NCBI RefSeq assembly: GCF_000174435.1
Contig: NZ_ACJN02000001.1
Location: 547,658-611,657, forward strand
From: Desulfonatronospira thiodismutans ASO3-1
GTDB taxonomy: Bacteria > Desulfobacterota > Desulfovibrionia > Desulfovibrionales > Desulfonatronovibrionaceae
Length of the DNA: 64,000 nt
Reading direction: 5' to 3'
Numbering within the stretch: position 1 is the stretch's first letter; each line of letters opens with the position of its first letter. Made by a program: the position numbers and the translations under genes. Under the pieces are notes generated by a model. It worked only from the letters and a program-made list of their open reading frames with translations. It was not told the origin of the DNA and ran no database searches. Positions 8,824 through 18,409 of the stretch are shown in pieces.

Positions 8824-10476
8824 ATGTGGGACCAGTCTTTAAGGGAGATAACCCTTGGAACGCTTCTGGATGAAGCTGTGGAAAATTATCCTGATAATGA
8901 TGCAGTAGTGTATGTTGACCGGGATTTCCGCCTGACATACAGGGAGTTTTCCCACGTGGTGGACCAGATGGCCAGAGGGCTTATGACCCTGGGGGTGAAA
9001 AAGGGCGAGAAAGTGGCCATCTGGGCCAGCAATGTCCCGCACTGGGTGGCCCTGCAGTTCGCTACGGCAAAGATAGGTGCCGTGCTGCTTACCATCAACA
9101 CCTATTATAAAGAGCATGAGCTGAGCTATGTGCTCAAACAGTCCGAGGCGGAAAACATATTCATAATCGACGGGTTTCGTGATACCGACTATGTCCGGAC
9201 CCTGTACGACCTTGTCCCGGAGCTTCGCACCCAGGCCAGGGGGTATCTGAACAATAAGGATTTCCCGCACTTAAAAAGGGTGTTTTTCCTGGGGCAGGAA
9301 AAACACCGGGGGATGTATTCCCTGCCGGAGCTTCTGGCACTGGGGGGCATGACCAGCGACAGGGATTACCAGGCGCGCCGGAGAGAGCTTGATCCCCACG
9401 ATGTGGTCAATATGCAGTACACCTCCGGCACTACAGGCTTCCCCAAGGGAGTGATGCTTACCCACTACAATATCGCCAATAACGGTTACTGGATTGGGGA
9501 GCATCAGAAACTGACTCACAGGGACCGCATCTGCCTGCCTGTTCCGCTGTTTCACTGTTTCGGGTGTGTACTTGGGGTGCTTGCGGCTGTAAGTCATGCC
9601 AGCACCATGGTCATACTTGAGGGGTTTAATCCGCTTATGGTCATGACCTCTGTGGAAGCAGAAAAGTGTACCGCTCTTTACGGTGTGCCCACCATGTTCA
9701 TTGCTGTTCTGGATCACCGCATGTTCTCCAAGTTTGACTACAGTTCCCTGCGTACCGGGATTATGGCCGGCTCTCCCTGTCCGGTCAAAGTCATGCGGCA
9801 GGTGATGGACAAGATGAACATGAGCGAGGTAACCATATGCTACGGCCTGACCGAAACCTCACCGGTGATGACTCAGACCCGCACCGATGATGACATACGC
9901 AGAAAGACCGAGACAGTAGGCAGGCCCATGCCGGAGATAGAGGTACAGGTGGTGGATCCGGAAACCAACAGGACCCTGGGGCCAGGAGAACAGGGCGAAG
10001 TCTGCTGCCGGGGATATAATGTCATGCGCGGCTATTACAATATGCCCGAAGAAACCAGCAGAACAATTGATGCTGACGGCTGGCTGCATTCCGGGGACCT
10101 GGGCGTAATGGACGAGGATGGGTACCTGAGCATCACCGGTCGCCTCAAGGATATGATCATCAGGGGCGGAGAAAATGTTTACCCCAGGGAAATAGAAGAG
10201 TTTCTGTACACCATGGAAGGGGTGCGCGATGTACAGGTGGTGGGGGTGCCCAGCAACAGATACGGAGAAGAGGTAGGTGCTTTTATTATCCTCAAGGAGG
10301 GTTACGATTACGCCCCCGAGGATATAAGGGACTTCTGCCGGGGCAGGATCGCCAGGTACAAGACTCCCAAGTATGTTGCATTTGTGGATGAATATCCCAT
10401 GACCGCCAGCGGAAAGGTCCAGAAGTACAAGCTGCGGGAAATGGCTGCAGAGCTTTTTCCCCAGGCCATGAGATGA
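8824..10476 (+). CDS. AMP-dependent acyl-CoA synthetase
   Basis: A 550-residue ligase of the ANL superfamily that should activate a carboxylic acid to its CoA ester via an acyl-adenylate. The P-loop [11 protein letters not shown] is at about residues 199-209, the YGLTETSP motif at about 339-346, [26 protein letters not shown] in the hinge region, and the catalytic lysine in [10 protein letters not shown] near the C-terminus. The substrate cannot be read from sequence; medium- or long-chain fatty acid is the common annotation. The upstream XRE-cupin regulator gene is probably in the same operon. Confidence 0.9.
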   Translation: MWDQSLREITLGTLLDEAVENYPDNDAVVYVDRDFRLTYREFSHVVDQMARGLMTLGVKKGEKVAIWASNVPHWVALQFATAKIGAVLLTINTYYKEHELSYVLKQSEAENIFIIDGFRDTDYVRTLYDLVPELRTQARGYLNNKDFPHLKRVFFLGQEKHRGMYSLPELLALGGMTSDRDYQARRRELDPHDVVNMQYTSGTTGFPKGVMLTHYNIANNGYWIGEHQKLTHRDRICLPVPLFHCFGCVLGVLAAVSHASTMVILEGFNPLMVMTSVEAEKCTALYGVPTMFIAVLDHRMFSKFDYSSLRTGIMAGSPCPVKVMRQVMDKMNMSEVTICYGLTETSPVMTQTRTDDDIRRKTETVGRPMPEIEVQVVDPETNRTLGPGEQGEVCCRGYNVMRGYYNMPEETSRTIDADGWLHSGDLGVMDEDGYLSITGRLKDMIIRGGENVYPREIEEFLYTMEGVRDVQVVGVPSNRYGEEVGAFIILKEGYDYAPEDIRDFCRGRIARYKTPKYVAFVDEYPMTASGKVQKYKLREMAAELFPQAMR

Positions 10477-10509
10477 CCTGACTGACTTAATTTATTATTG
10501 GAGAGTTTG

Positions 10510-11166
10510 TTGATTATCTGCAATCCACTGAGTTCCATGAGCCTGAAAGGGCTTGAAGGGATTATATTCGACTGTGACGGAGTCCTTTTCGATTCCAGGG
10601 ACGTTAATATCCATTTCTACAACCGTATCCGTGAATATTTCGGGCTTGGACCCCTGAGCGATAATGAAGAGGAGTTCGTGCACATGCACTCGGTGATGGA
10701 CTCCCTGCGGTACATATTGCCTCCGGAATGTCTGGATCGCCTGGACGAGGTGCGCAGGCAAATAAATTACAATGAACTTCTTCCATACATGCGCATGGAA
10801 GAGGGGGTGCCGGACCTGCTGGATCTGCTGCGCTGCAAGGGGCTGCGCATTGCCATAAACACCAACCGCACCACCACCATGAACCTGTTGCTGCAGATGC
10901 ACGGCCTTGCGGACTTTTTCTGGCCCGTGATGACCGCCGGACAGGTGAACAGGCCCAAGCCCCATCCTGAAAGCATGTACAGGATACTGGAGATGTGGTC
11001 GACAAGTCCAGGAAAAGTGGCCTTTATAGGCGATTCTGTGGTGGATCAGTCAGCTGCAGGAAGTGCAGGCGTTCCTTTCTGGGCCTATAAAAACCAGCAC
11101 CTGAACGCAGACATGCTCATTCCTGACTTCTGGACCCTGAGGGAGTTCATTGCAGGGCGGCTTTAA
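10510..11166 (+). CDS. HAD-superfamily phosphatase
   Basis: A phosphoglycolate-phosphatase-like HAD hydrolase of about 218 residues. Motif I IIFDCDGVLFDS is near residue 18, motif II is INTNRTTTMN, the motif III lysine lies in NRPKPHP and motif IV is FIGDSVVDQ. The start is uncertain: I use TTG 10510 downstream of GGAGAG (10500-10505); TTG 10498 or ATG 10537 are alternatives, the last giving a minimal N-terminus. Substrate unknown. Confidence 0.82.
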   Translation: MIICNPLSSMSLKGLEGIIFDCDGVLFDSRDVNIHFYNRIREYFGLGPLSDNEEEFVHMHSVMDSLRYILPPECLDRLDEVRRQINYNELLPYMRMEEGVPDLLDLLRCKGLRIAINTNRTTTMNLLLQMHGLADFFWPVMTAGQVNRPKPHPESMYRILEMWSTSPGKVAFIGDSVVDQSAAGSAGVPFWAYKNQHLNADMLIPDFWTLREFIAGRL

Positions 11167-11252
11167 GCCTTCAACGACACTTTGAGGTTTTAAAACAGGT
11201 CTGCTTTTTCACTCAGCAGATGACTGAACCGACAAAATTTAACGGAGGATAG

Positions 11253-11555
11253 ATGAACGTGTTTGCCAATTTTTTGATGGCCCTGGTAAGTGTTTTTGAT
11301 ACCCTGCTTACCCTTTACTTCTGGATTGTGATTATTTCCGCTTTGTTGACCTGGGTCCAGCCCGACCCCTATAATCCAATAGTAAGGGTACTGCGCAATC
11401 TCACTGAACCGGTGCTGCACCGGGTAAGGACCTGGCTGCCTTTTGTAAACATAGGGGGAATTGACCTGTCTCCCATTGTGGTGCTGGTGGGTATTCAGTT
11501 TATCAAGATTTTCGTTGTCCAGTCCCTTTACCAGGCTGTAGCCGGTATGGGCTGA
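11253..11555 (+). CDS. YggT-family membrane protein
   Basis: A 100-residue protein with two hydrophobic segments (about residues 5-30 and 70-95) and the family motif LTWVQPDPYNPIVRVL / LTEPVLHRVR between them. GGAGG lies just before the ATG. YggT proteins are found next to divIVA and yggU-type genes in many bacteria, as here; they are linked to division or osmotic adaptation, but the exact role is not settled. Confidence 0.9.
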   Translation: MNVFANFLMALVSVFDTLLTLYFWIVIISALLTWVQPDPYNPIVRVLRNLTEPVLHRVRTWLPFVNIGGIDLSPIVVLVGIQFIKIFVVQSLYQAVAGMG

Positions 11556-11648
11556 GGATATGCTTGACTCGGCCTTTCGTACTTAAAAAACGGCCGGGAC
11601 GTATTTTTAGTTCCGGCTCACTCCCTGTTTTTTTCATAAGGGGGAAAA

Positions 11649-12149
11649 ATGGACATTTCAAAAATTGATATCCTGAACAAAAAATTTTCCACATCTTTAT
11701 TTGGTTATAAAAAAAATGACGTGGAAATGTTTCTGCAGGAAGTGGCCGACTACGTCGGAGAACTGGCTGAAAAGAAATCACAGCTGGATCAGGAGATAAA
11801 ACACCTTGAAGAGAAGCTGCAGGAGCACAGAAGCAGAGAGGAAGTGCTGCAGAATACTTTGCTCACAACTCAGAAAATGACCGATGACATCAAGGCCAAC
11901 GCCAACAAGCAGGCCAAAGTTATTGTCCAGGAGGCCCAGTCCAAGGCCGAGGATATATTAAGGCAGGCGCACAAGAGGCTGGCCCAGATTCACGAAGACA
12001 TATCAGAACTGAAAAAACAGCGGGCTCATTTTGAAATCAAGCTCAGATCCATGATAGAGTCACATCTGAAACTGCTTGAATCACATGACGAGGAACACCT
12101 GCACCTGGAGGAAGCTGAATCCAAACTCAAGTTTCTGCAGAAGTCCTGA
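11649..12149 (+). CDS. divIVA: DivIVA-domain protein
   Basis: A 166-residue cytoplasmic coiled-coil protein. The N-terminal FGYKKNDVEMFLQEVADYV (about residues 19-37) is the DivIVA membrane-curvature-binding segment; the remainder is heptad-rich coiled coil. It lies between yggT and a yggU-like gene, a conserved cluster. A polar-scaffold or growth/division role is known for the family in Gram-positives; in deltaproteobacteria the role is not well defined. Confidence 0.9.
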   Translation: MDISKIDILNKKFSTSLFGYKKNDVEMFLQEVADYVGELAEKKSQLDQEIKHLEEKLQEHRSREEVLQNTLLTTQKMTDDIKANANKQAKVIVQEAQSKAEDILRQAHKRLAQIHEDISELKKQRAHFEIKLRSMIESHLKLLESHDEEHLHLEEAESKLKFLQKS

Positions 12150-12170
12150 TTGCAGGCTGATGAATTGATA

Positions 12171-12509
12171 ATGCCCTTGCGTGGGCAAGGGCTGATAAGA
12201 TATAGTGATACTTGCATGCAGTTTCTGGAAAGATTGGACCCGGAAACCTGGATTTTAAGGGTTGTGTTGAAGCCGGGAGCAGACAGGGATGAGGTTCTGG
12301 GCATACATGCAGGACGGCTCAAGATTTCAGTTAAGGCTCCTCCTGTTGACGGCAAGGCCAACAAGGCCCTGTGTATTTTTTTATCCAGGTCTCTTGGAAT
12401 TAGAAAAAAACAGGTATGGATACAAAGGGGGCTGCAGAGCAGAAACAAGGATCTAATTGTAAGCGGTGTTGCCGGGACGGTTTTTAATGCCTTGAAGCAT
12501 GTACAGTAA
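12171..12509 (+). CDS. DUF167 (YggU) family protein
   Basis: A small protein of about 112 residues with the DUF167 core LKPGADRDEVLGIHAGRLK and the hallmark PPVDGKANKAL. The start is not certain: TTG 12150 directly after the divIVA stop, ATG 12171 and ATG 12216 are all in frame, and none has a strong ribosome-binding site; the homology begins near residue 20. The molecular function of the family is unknown. Confidence 0.85.
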   Translation: MPLRGQGLIRYSDTCMQFLERLDPETWILRVVLKPGADRDEVLGIHAGRLKISVKAPPVDGKANKALCIFLSRSLGIRKKQVWIQRGLQSRNKDLIVSGVAGTVFNALKHVQ

Positions 12510-12531
12510 ACTAACAAGGAGGTCATCATAA

Positions 12532-12765
12532 ATGGAGCAATATGAAAAGGATCTGATAGTCAGATACAGTGAAGAGGATGAAGAACTCAAGAAGCTGCTG
12601 GAAAATCATCAGATGTATGAAAAGCAGCTGGAACGTTTTGAAAATAAGCATTTTCTTACCCCCAGCGAGGAAAGGGAAGTCAGGGAGATAAAAAAGAAAA
12701 AACTGGCAGGAAAGACCAGGATGCACGCTATACTGGACAATTATAAAGCCAAGGAGGGTAAGTAA
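12532..12765 (+). CDS. DUF465 (YdcH-like) small coiled-coil protein
   Basis: A 77-residue, highly charged helical protein with the pattern F(E)[21 protein letters not shown], the conserved core of DUF465 proteins. AAGGAGG occurs ten bases before the ATG. It ends one base before the ilvB ATG, and its last codons carry the ilvB ribosome-binding site (AAGGAGGG), so it is translationally linked to branched-chain amino acid genes. Function of the family is unknown. Confidence 0.88.
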   Translation: MEQYEKDLIVRYSEEDEELKKLLENHQMYEKQLERFENKHFLTPSEEREVREIKKKKLAGKTRMHAILDNYKAKEGK

Positions 12766-12766
12766 A

Positions 12767-14458
12767 ATGGAGCTCACCGGAGCTCAGATCCTGCTTGAAT
12801 GCATGAGGCAGGAGGGCGTACAACACATTTTCGGGTTTCCCGGGGGTGCAGTCATTGACATCTATGATGAACTGCCCAAGTCATCAATTCAACATTTTCT
12901 GGTTCGACATGAGCAAGGGGCGGTGCATGCGGCGGACGGTTACGCCAGGTCAACAGGCAAGGTGGGGGTGTGCCTGGTGACTTCCGGTCCCGGTGCAACC
13001 AATACAGTGACCGGCATTGCTACTGCCTATATGGATTCTATTCCTCTGGTGGTCTTCACCGGCCAGGTTCCCACGGCGCTCATCGGCAACGATGCTTTCC
13101 AGGAAGTTGACATCGTAGGCATTACCAGGCCCTGCACCAAGCACAACTATCTCATCAAGGATGTCAAAGAACTTGCTCATTCCATTAAGGAAGCATTTTA
13201 TATTGCTTCCACAGGAAGGCCGGGTCCGGTGCTTGTGGATCTTCCCAAGGATGTCATGCAGGCCAGGACTGAATTTGATTACCCCAAGACCATCAGCCTG
13301 CGCAGCTACAATCCCAATTACACACCCAACAGGAAACAGGTAAAAAAGGCGGCCGGTCTGCTGGCCAAGGCGGAGCGTCCCCTGATTTACTCCGGGGGAG
13401 GGGTGATCTCTTCCGAAGCCGGAGAGATACTTACCAGGCTGGCCCGCAGGTTTTCAGTGCCGGTGACCTCCACCATGATGGGCCTGGGGGCCTTTCCCGG
13501 CAATGACCCGCTCTGGCTTGGAATGCTGGGCATGCATGGCACTTATGCCGCCAACATGGCTGTCAATAATGCGGATGTTCTGCTTTCAGTGGGTGCCAGG
13601 TTTGATGACCGGGTCACCGGCAAGGTGAATACTTTCGCCCCCAGGGCCAAGATAATTCATATTGATATTGATCCCACTTCCATCCGCAAGAATGTCAACG
13701 TGCATATTCCTATAGTTTCCGACTGCCTCAATGCGCTAAAGACCCTGGACGAGGAAATGGGCGAGATCAATGAGGTTCAGTGGGAGGAAAAGCATGCCTC
13801 CTGGGTCAAAACAGTCAAGGGATGGAACCAGGAACAGCCTCTCAAGTACGAAACCGTCCAGTCCGGCAAAATCAAACCTCAGTACGTGATGGAGCAGGTC
13901 TATGAACTGACCAAAGGCGAGGCCATCATCACCACTGAAGTTGGGCAGAACCAGATGTGGGCAGCCCAGTTCTACAAGTACCACAAACCCAGGACCTGGA
14001 TCAGTTCCGGCGGTCTGGGCACCATGGGGTACGGATTTCCGGCGGCCATCGGAGCACAGGTGGCCAACCCGGACAAGCTGGTCATAGACATTGCCGGAGA
14101 CGGATCAATCCAGATGAATATTCAGGAGATGGCCACAGCGGTATGCTACAATCTGCCGGTGAAGATAATCATCCTGAACAACAGCTACCTGGGCATGGTC
14201 CGGCAGTGGCAGGAGCTATTCTACAACAAGAACTACTGCGCCACCTGCCTGGATACTGCCCCGGACTTCGTCAAGCTGGCCGAGGCTTATGGCGCTGAGG
14301 GCTACCAGGTGGACAAAACCGAAGACGTGGTTCCTGTTCTGAAGAAGGTCTTTGCTTCCCCCAAGACCTGCATCGTGGACATCCGCGTGGAGCCCGAGGA
14401 AAACGTTTATCCCATGGTCCCTGCCGGGGCCTCATTAACCGAAATGCTACTGGTCTAG
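12767..14458 (+). CDS. ilvB: Acetolactate synthase large subunit
   Basis: Thiamine-diphosphate enzyme condensing two pyruvates, or pyruvate with 2-oxobutyrate, in valine/leucine/isoleucine synthesis. The 563-residue protein has the catalytic Glu region [15 protein letters not shown]...[16 protein letters not shown] at the N-terminus, central FAD-binding residues, and the ThDP motif GDGSIQMN at about 444-451 followed by [12 protein letters not shown]. The length and start match the family. The small subunit gene follows after ten bases and ilvC after a repeat element. Confidence 0.96.
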   Translation: MELTGAQILLECMRQEGVQHIFGFPGGAVIDIYDELPKSSIQHFLVRHEQGAVHAADGYARSTGKVGVCLVTSGPGATNTVTGIATAYMDSIPLVVFTGQVPTALIGNDAFQEVDIVGITRPCTKHNYLIKDVKELAHSIKEAFYIASTGRPGPVLVDLPKDVMQARTEFDYPKTISLRSYNPNYTPNRKQVKKAAGLLAKAERPLIYSGGGVISSEAGEILTRLARRFSVPVTSTMMGLGAFPGNDPLWLGMLGMHGTYAANMAVNNADVLLSVGARFDDRVTGKVNTFAPRAKIIHIDIDPTSIRKNVNVHIPIVSDCLNALKTLDEEMGEINEVQWEEKHASWVKTVKGWNQEQPLKYETVQSGKIKPQYVMEQVYELTKGEAIITTEVGQNQMWAAQFYKYHKPRTWISSGGLGTMGYGFPAAIGAQVANPDKLVIDIAGDGSIQMNIQEMATAVCYNLPVKIIILNNSYLGMVRQWQELFYNKNYCATCLDTAPDFVKLAEAYGAEGYQVDKTEDVVPVLKKVFASPKTCIVDIRVEPEENVYPMVPAGASLTEMLLV

Positions 14459-14468
14459 GAGGCTGGCT

Positions 14469-14951
14469 ATGCGACACGTTTTATCAGTACTTGTGGAAAA
14501 CGAGCCCGGAGTGCTCTCCAGGGTAGCCGGTCTTTTCAGCGGCCGCGGCTTCAATATAGACACCCTGAATGTCGGTCCCACCCTGGAAAAAGGGGTTTCG
14601 CTCATGACCATAAGCACCCATGGCGATGAGCAGATTATCGAACAGATAATCAAGCAGCTGAGAAAGCTCATTACAGTAATCAAGGTGGTGGATCTCTCGG
14701 ATACCAAGGCCGTAGAGAGGGAGATGGTTCTAATAAAGGTCCATGCATCTGAAAACAGCAGGGCTGAGATCCTGCGCATCGTGGATATTTTCCGGTGTAA
14801 GGTGGTGGATGTAAGTACCGATGAGCTCACCCTGGAAGTGACCGGAGATCAGGGCAAGATCAACGCTATGGTCAACATGCTGCAGCGCTTCGGCATCAAG
14901 GAATTCGCCAGGACAGGCACTGTAGCCATGAAGCGGAGCATGCAGTTTTAG
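14469..14951 (+). CDS. ilvN: Acetolactate synthase small (regulatory) subunit
   Basis: A 160-residue regulatory subunit. It starts with an ACT domain (HVLSVLVENEPGVLSRVAGLFSGRGFNI) that binds the feedback inhibitor valine, and continues with the IlvN/IlvH C-terminal domain (ILRIVDIFRCKVVDV). AGGAGGC precedes the ATG. IlvN and IlvH cannot be told apart reliably from sequence; the 160-residue length is of the IlvH type, which some annotators would use as the symbol. Confidence 0.94.
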   Translation: MRHVLSVLVENEPGVLSRVAGLFSGRGFNIDTLNVGPTLEKGVSLMTISTHGDEQIIEQIIKQLRKLITVIKVVDLSDTKAVEREMVLIKVHASENSRAEILRIVDIFRCKVVDVSTDELTLEVTGDQGKINAMVNMLQRFGIKEFARTGTVAMKRSMQF

Positions 14952-14984
14952 CCTGGCATGTCCTGGTTTTTATCGGGTTTTTAT

Positions 14985-15141
14985 CACTACAGCGAAACTT
15001 ATTTATTGACCTCCGGGGACTGTCCCGCACCTACTTGGAAATGATTTCATGAAATCGCTGGAACTTGCTGAGAAATCAAGTAGATGCGGGACTGTCCCCA
15101 ATTGAGATACCATACTGTATTTTATAAGTTTCGCTGTAGTG
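14985..15141. repeat. Palindromic element B1 (CACTACAGCGAAACTTAT family), filled form
   Basis: A 157-base element with inverted ends CACTACAGCGAAACTTAT (start) and its complement at 15124-15141. Inside, 15016-15026 and 15088-15098 are direct copies of GGGACTGTCCC enclosing a hairpin cassette with arms around CACCTACTTG and CAAGTAGATG. Read in reverse it matches the 85-base element at 55806-55890 except that the cassette plus one GGGAC(T/A)GTCCC copy (72 bases) is absent there. It separates ilvN from ilvC. Confidence 0.85.
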
Positions 15142-15187
15142 CTATTGATTGTTGAAAATATATTGTAAATCAGTTTAAGGAGCTATG

Positions 15188-16177
15188 ATGAAGGTTTACT
15201 ACGAAAACGATGCGGATCTTTCTCTTCTAAAAGACAAGACCATTGCTGTCATCGGGTACGGCAGTCAGGGACATGCCCATGCCCAGAATCTCCGGGATTC
15301 CGGCCTGAATGTAGTCATCGGCCAGAGACCGGGGGGAGCCAATTACAACCTGGCCAGAGAGCATGGATTTGAACCAGTGGCCGCGGCAGAGGCAGCCAGG
15401 CAGGCTGATCTTATCCAGATTCTGGTGCAGGACCAGTATCAGCCCGGGGTCTTTTACAATGAAGTCCTGCCTCATCTTGATTCCGGCAAGACCATGGTTT
15501 TCAGTCACGGATTTAATGTGCACTACAACCAGATAGTCCCGCCAAAGGACGTGGACGTGGTCATGATCGCTCCCAAGGGACCGGGCCACCTGGTGAGAAG
15601 GGAATATGCCCGGGGCGGCAGCGTTCCGGCCCTGGCCGCAGTCTACCAGGATCATACAGGACAGGCCTGGGATAAGGCCCTGGCATACGCCAAGGGTATC
15701 GGAGCCACCAGGTCCGGGGTAATCCAGACAACATTCGCCGAAGAGACAGAGACTGATCTTTTCGGAGAACAGGCAGTACTCTGCGGTGGAGTAAGCGCTC
15801 TTATCCGGGCCGGCTACGAGACTCTGGTGGAAGCTGGTTATCAGCCCGAGGTGGCTTACTTTGAGTGCATGCACGAACTAAAACTAATTGTGGACCTGTT
15901 GTACGAAGGTGGATTTACCCGGATGCACTATTCCATCAGCGATACTGCTGAATACGGTGATTATTCCCGCGGCGAAAGGATTGTCGGGGATCAGGCCAAG
16001 CAGGAAATGCGCAAGGTGCTGGGAGAAATCCAGGACGGCAGGTTCGCCAGGGAATGGATCCTGGAAAACAAGGCCGGACTGCCTGCTTTTTACGCCCAGC
16101 GCAGAAAGTACCACAGTCACCAGATCGAGGAAGTGGGTGAAAGGCTTAGAAAAATGATGGCCTGGCTCAACAAGTAA
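15188..16177 (+). CDS. ilvC: Ketol-acid reductoisomerase
   Basis: NADPH- and Mg-dependent isomerisation and reduction of acetolactate or acetohydroxybutyrate, the second common step of branched-chain amino acid synthesis. The 329-residue protein has the nucleotide-binding [10 protein letters not shown] at about residues 23-32, the [12 protein letters not shown] motif and the C-terminal [11 protein letters not shown] metal-site helix; it is a class I enzyme by length. I choose the second of two adjacent ATGs (15188), which gives the family's MKVYY start and better spacing from AAGGAG at 15177. Confidence 0.96.
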   Translation: MKVYYENDADLSLLKDKTIAVIGYGSQGHAHAQNLRDSGLNVVIGQRPGGANYNLAREHGFEPVAAAEAARQADLIQILVQDQYQPGVFYNEVLPHLDSGKTMVFSHGFNVHYNQIVPPKDVDVVMIAPKGPGHLVRREYARGGSVPALAAVYQDHTGQAWDKALAYAKGIGATRSGVIQTTFAEETETDLFGEQAVLCGGVSALIRAGYETLVEAGYQPEVAYFECMHELKLIVDLLYEGGFTRMHYSISDTAEYGDYSRGERIVGDQAKQEMRKVLGEIQDGRFAREWILENKAGLPAFYAQRRKYHSHQIEEVGERLRKMMAWLNK

Positions 16178-16194
16178 AATATCAGGCAAAAAAC

Positions 16195-16311
16195 AACCCC
16201 GCACTTATTTTTGTACAGACGAAAAAAAGTAAGGCGGCCTTCAGGCTGGAAGACATGCTTCATGCTATGGACTGCCTGAAAGGTGTCCTGTACAAAAATA
16301 AGTGCGGGGTT
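16195..16311. repeat. Palindromic element E with 23-base perfect inverted ends
   Basis: A 117-base element. Its 23-base ends, 16195-16217 and 16289-16311, are perfect reverse complements and contain the motif CCCCGCACTTATTTTTGTACA. The same CGCACTTATTTTT tip is found in the cassettes at 37544-37986 and 58665-58716. It lies 18 bases after ilvC, where it could also act as a transcription-stopping structure. Confidence 0.8.
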
Positions 16312-16403
16312 GCCTGTAGCCTGCCTCAGGCTTATAGTAATAAACCTTGCAGTATGTTATAAAACTTTACCATTAAAAGGATTTTTTTCAGTCCGGACCC
16401 TCA

Positions 16404-18203
16404 TTGTCAAGCAAGCAGATGCAACAAGCACCCTCCACTGAATATTCTCCGGAAAATACAAAAACCGGAGGCCGCTATGCATACCTGTTGAATACCGGCG
16501 CAATCAGCGACCACGATCTGCAGCAGGCCATGCGCGTGGCCAAAAAGGAAAACCTGCGCATGGACGATGTCCTGGTGGAAAGGCTGAAAGTGGACAAACA
16601 GGCACTGGGCCGCTCTCTGCAGGAGTATTACGACACAGATTTTGTTTCCTTTGATCATTCCTATGTCGCGCCTTTCGAACTCTTTGAACAAAAAAGGCTG
16701 GATCCCGAATTTCTCAAGAAATATGAGTGGGTGCCTCTGGAAAAAGAGGGGGGCAATATTATTGTCCTTGTGAACAACCCCTATGATCTGGGACGGCTGG
16801 ATGAGATCCGCTTTATTTTCGGAACGAGCAATATCGTGGCCAGAGTGGCAATACCCGGCGATATCCGGCGTTTTATCGAGCATTTTCACCAGCAGTATCT
16901 TGCAGAGCAGAGCATGGCTTTCCTGGGAGAGGAAGACGGGTCTGCTGCTGAAGAATCTGAAGCAACTACCGACTACATTGACGAGGGAGAGCTTACCGAA
17001 CATGACAGTGAGGTGGTCCGCCTGGTCAATGCACTGCTCCTGGAGGCCTGGCGCAGGAAGGCCTCGGATATTCACATCGAGCCCAGTCCAGGTTCCAGGT
17101 ATTGCCTCATCCGGATGCGCGTGGACGGTACATGCCACGAATTCAAAAAAATACGCCTGGCCCTGGCCAAACCGCTGGTGTCCAGGCTTAAAATCATGTC
17201 CAGCCTGGATATAGCCGAAAGAAGGCTGCCCCAGGATGGCAAACTAAAGATAAAGCTCCCGGAAGTTTCCCAGGTTCTTGAGTTCAGAGTGGCCACAGTG
17301 CCCACCACAGGAGGACAGGAAGACGTGGTGCTCAGGGTTTTGACCTCGGGCAAACCCATTACTCTGAAAGAACTGGGGTTGTCCTCAAACAATCTGGAGC
17401 ACTTCGACAAGCTTATCAAAAAACCCTACGGACTGATACTGGTAGTAGGTCCCACCGGTTCCGGAAAAACCACGACCCTGCATTCAGCCTTGAGCTGCAT
17501 CAACACCCCGGACAAAAAGGTCTGGACAGCAGAGGACCCGGTGGAAATCAGCCAGGAAGGCCTGCGCCAGGTACAGGTCAATCCCAAGATAGGCCTTACT
17601 TTCGCGCATCTTCTACGCTCTTTTTTAAGGGCTGATCCGGATGTGATCATGGTAGGCGAGATGCGCGACAGGGAGACGGCTCACATCGCTGTGGAGGCCT
17701 CCCTGACGGGACACATAGTTTTCAGTACCCTGCACACCAATACTGCTCCGGAGACCATTACCAGGCTTCTGGATATGGACCTGGATCCTTTCAACTTCGC
17801 TGACTCTCTGCTTTGCGTCCTGGGCCAGCGGCTCATCAAGACCCTGTGTCCCAGGTGCAAGGAGAAATATAATCCTGATTCAGCGGAATTGCAGGAACTG
17901 GAGATGGAGTACGGAGAGGGCTTCAACGCTTGGAAGGAGCATTATTTCCATAAAAAAGCTGTACTTTACAGGGGCAAGGGCTGCAGGGACTGTATCGGCG
18001 GCTACCGGGGGCGTCTGGGCATCCACGAACTGATGCTCAATACGGATAAGATCAAGGATCTTATCAAGTTTCGAAAATCCGCCGAAGAAATAAGACAGCA
18101 GGCTACCATGGAGGGTATGCTTTCCCTTAAACAGGACGGCATACACAAGGTGCTGGCAGGGTTGACGGATATCCATCAGGTCCGGGCCGCCACCGGGGCC
18201 TGA
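16404..18203 (+). CDS. Type II secretion / type IV pilus assembly ATPase (GspE/PilB family)
   Basis: Cytoplasmic hexameric ATPase that drives pseudopilus or pilus assembly. Of 599 residues, about 20-170 form an MshE N-terminal domain (which in relatives can bind c-di-GMP). The Walker A GPTGSGKTTTL is at about 348-358, the Asp box and Walker B VIMVGEMRDRETA follow, then the His box, and a zinc CxxC pair (CPRCKEKY) with GKGCRDCIGGYRGRLGIHELM near the end. No other secretion or pilus genes are adjacent. The start is uncertain (TTG 16404 or ATG 16419). Confidence 0.9.
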   Translation: MSSKQMQQAPSTEYSPENTKTGGRYAYLLNTGAISDHDLQQAMRVAKKENLRMDDVLVERLKVDKQALGRSLQEYYDTDFVSFDHSYVAPFELFEQKRLDPEFLKKYEWVPLEKEGGNIIVLVNNPYDLGRLDEIRFIFGTSNIVARVAIPGDIRRFIEHFHQQYLAEQSMAFLGEEDGSAAEESEATTDYIDEGELTEHDSEVVRLVNALLLEAWRRKASDIHIEPSPGSRYCLIRMRVDGTCHEFKKIRLALAKPLVSRLKIMSSLDIAERRLPQDGKLKIKLPEVSQVLEFRVATVPTTGGQEDVVLRVLTSGKPITLKELGLSSNNLEHFDKLIKKPYGLILVVGPTGSGKTTTLHSALSCINTPDKKVWTAEDPVEISQEGLRQVQVNPKIGLTFAHLLRSFLRADPDVIMVGEMRDRETAHIAVEASLTGHIVFSTLHTNTAPETITRLLDMDLDPFNFADSLLCVLGQRLIKTLCPRCKEKYNPDSAELQELEMEYGEGFNAWKEHYFHKKAVLYRGKGCRDCIGGYRGRLGIHELMLNTDKIKDLIKFRKSAEEIRQQATMEGMLSLKQDGIHKVLAGLTDIHQVRAATGA

Positions 18204-18409
18204 TGCGGCAGGTTCCAGGCGGCCGTGAAGTTTTTCCTTGATTACTTGCTTCAGGGGATTTAGTTGTGTCTTGCTTCCTCAACTTCCACAAAAACTTTAG
18301 AATCATGGGGCAATGGTAAACAGAAATCAATCTGCCCGGGGATGCGGTCATGGCCTGCGTTTATTACACAGTATTTTAAAATTTTTAATCCTGGCTCCTA
18401 GATTTTATT
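18204..18409. other. Intergenic region upstream of the CysK-CysRS-like fusion gene
   Basis: About 200 bases without a gene; presumably holds the promoter of the downstream gene. No repeat element or clear terminator was seen. Confidence 0.4.
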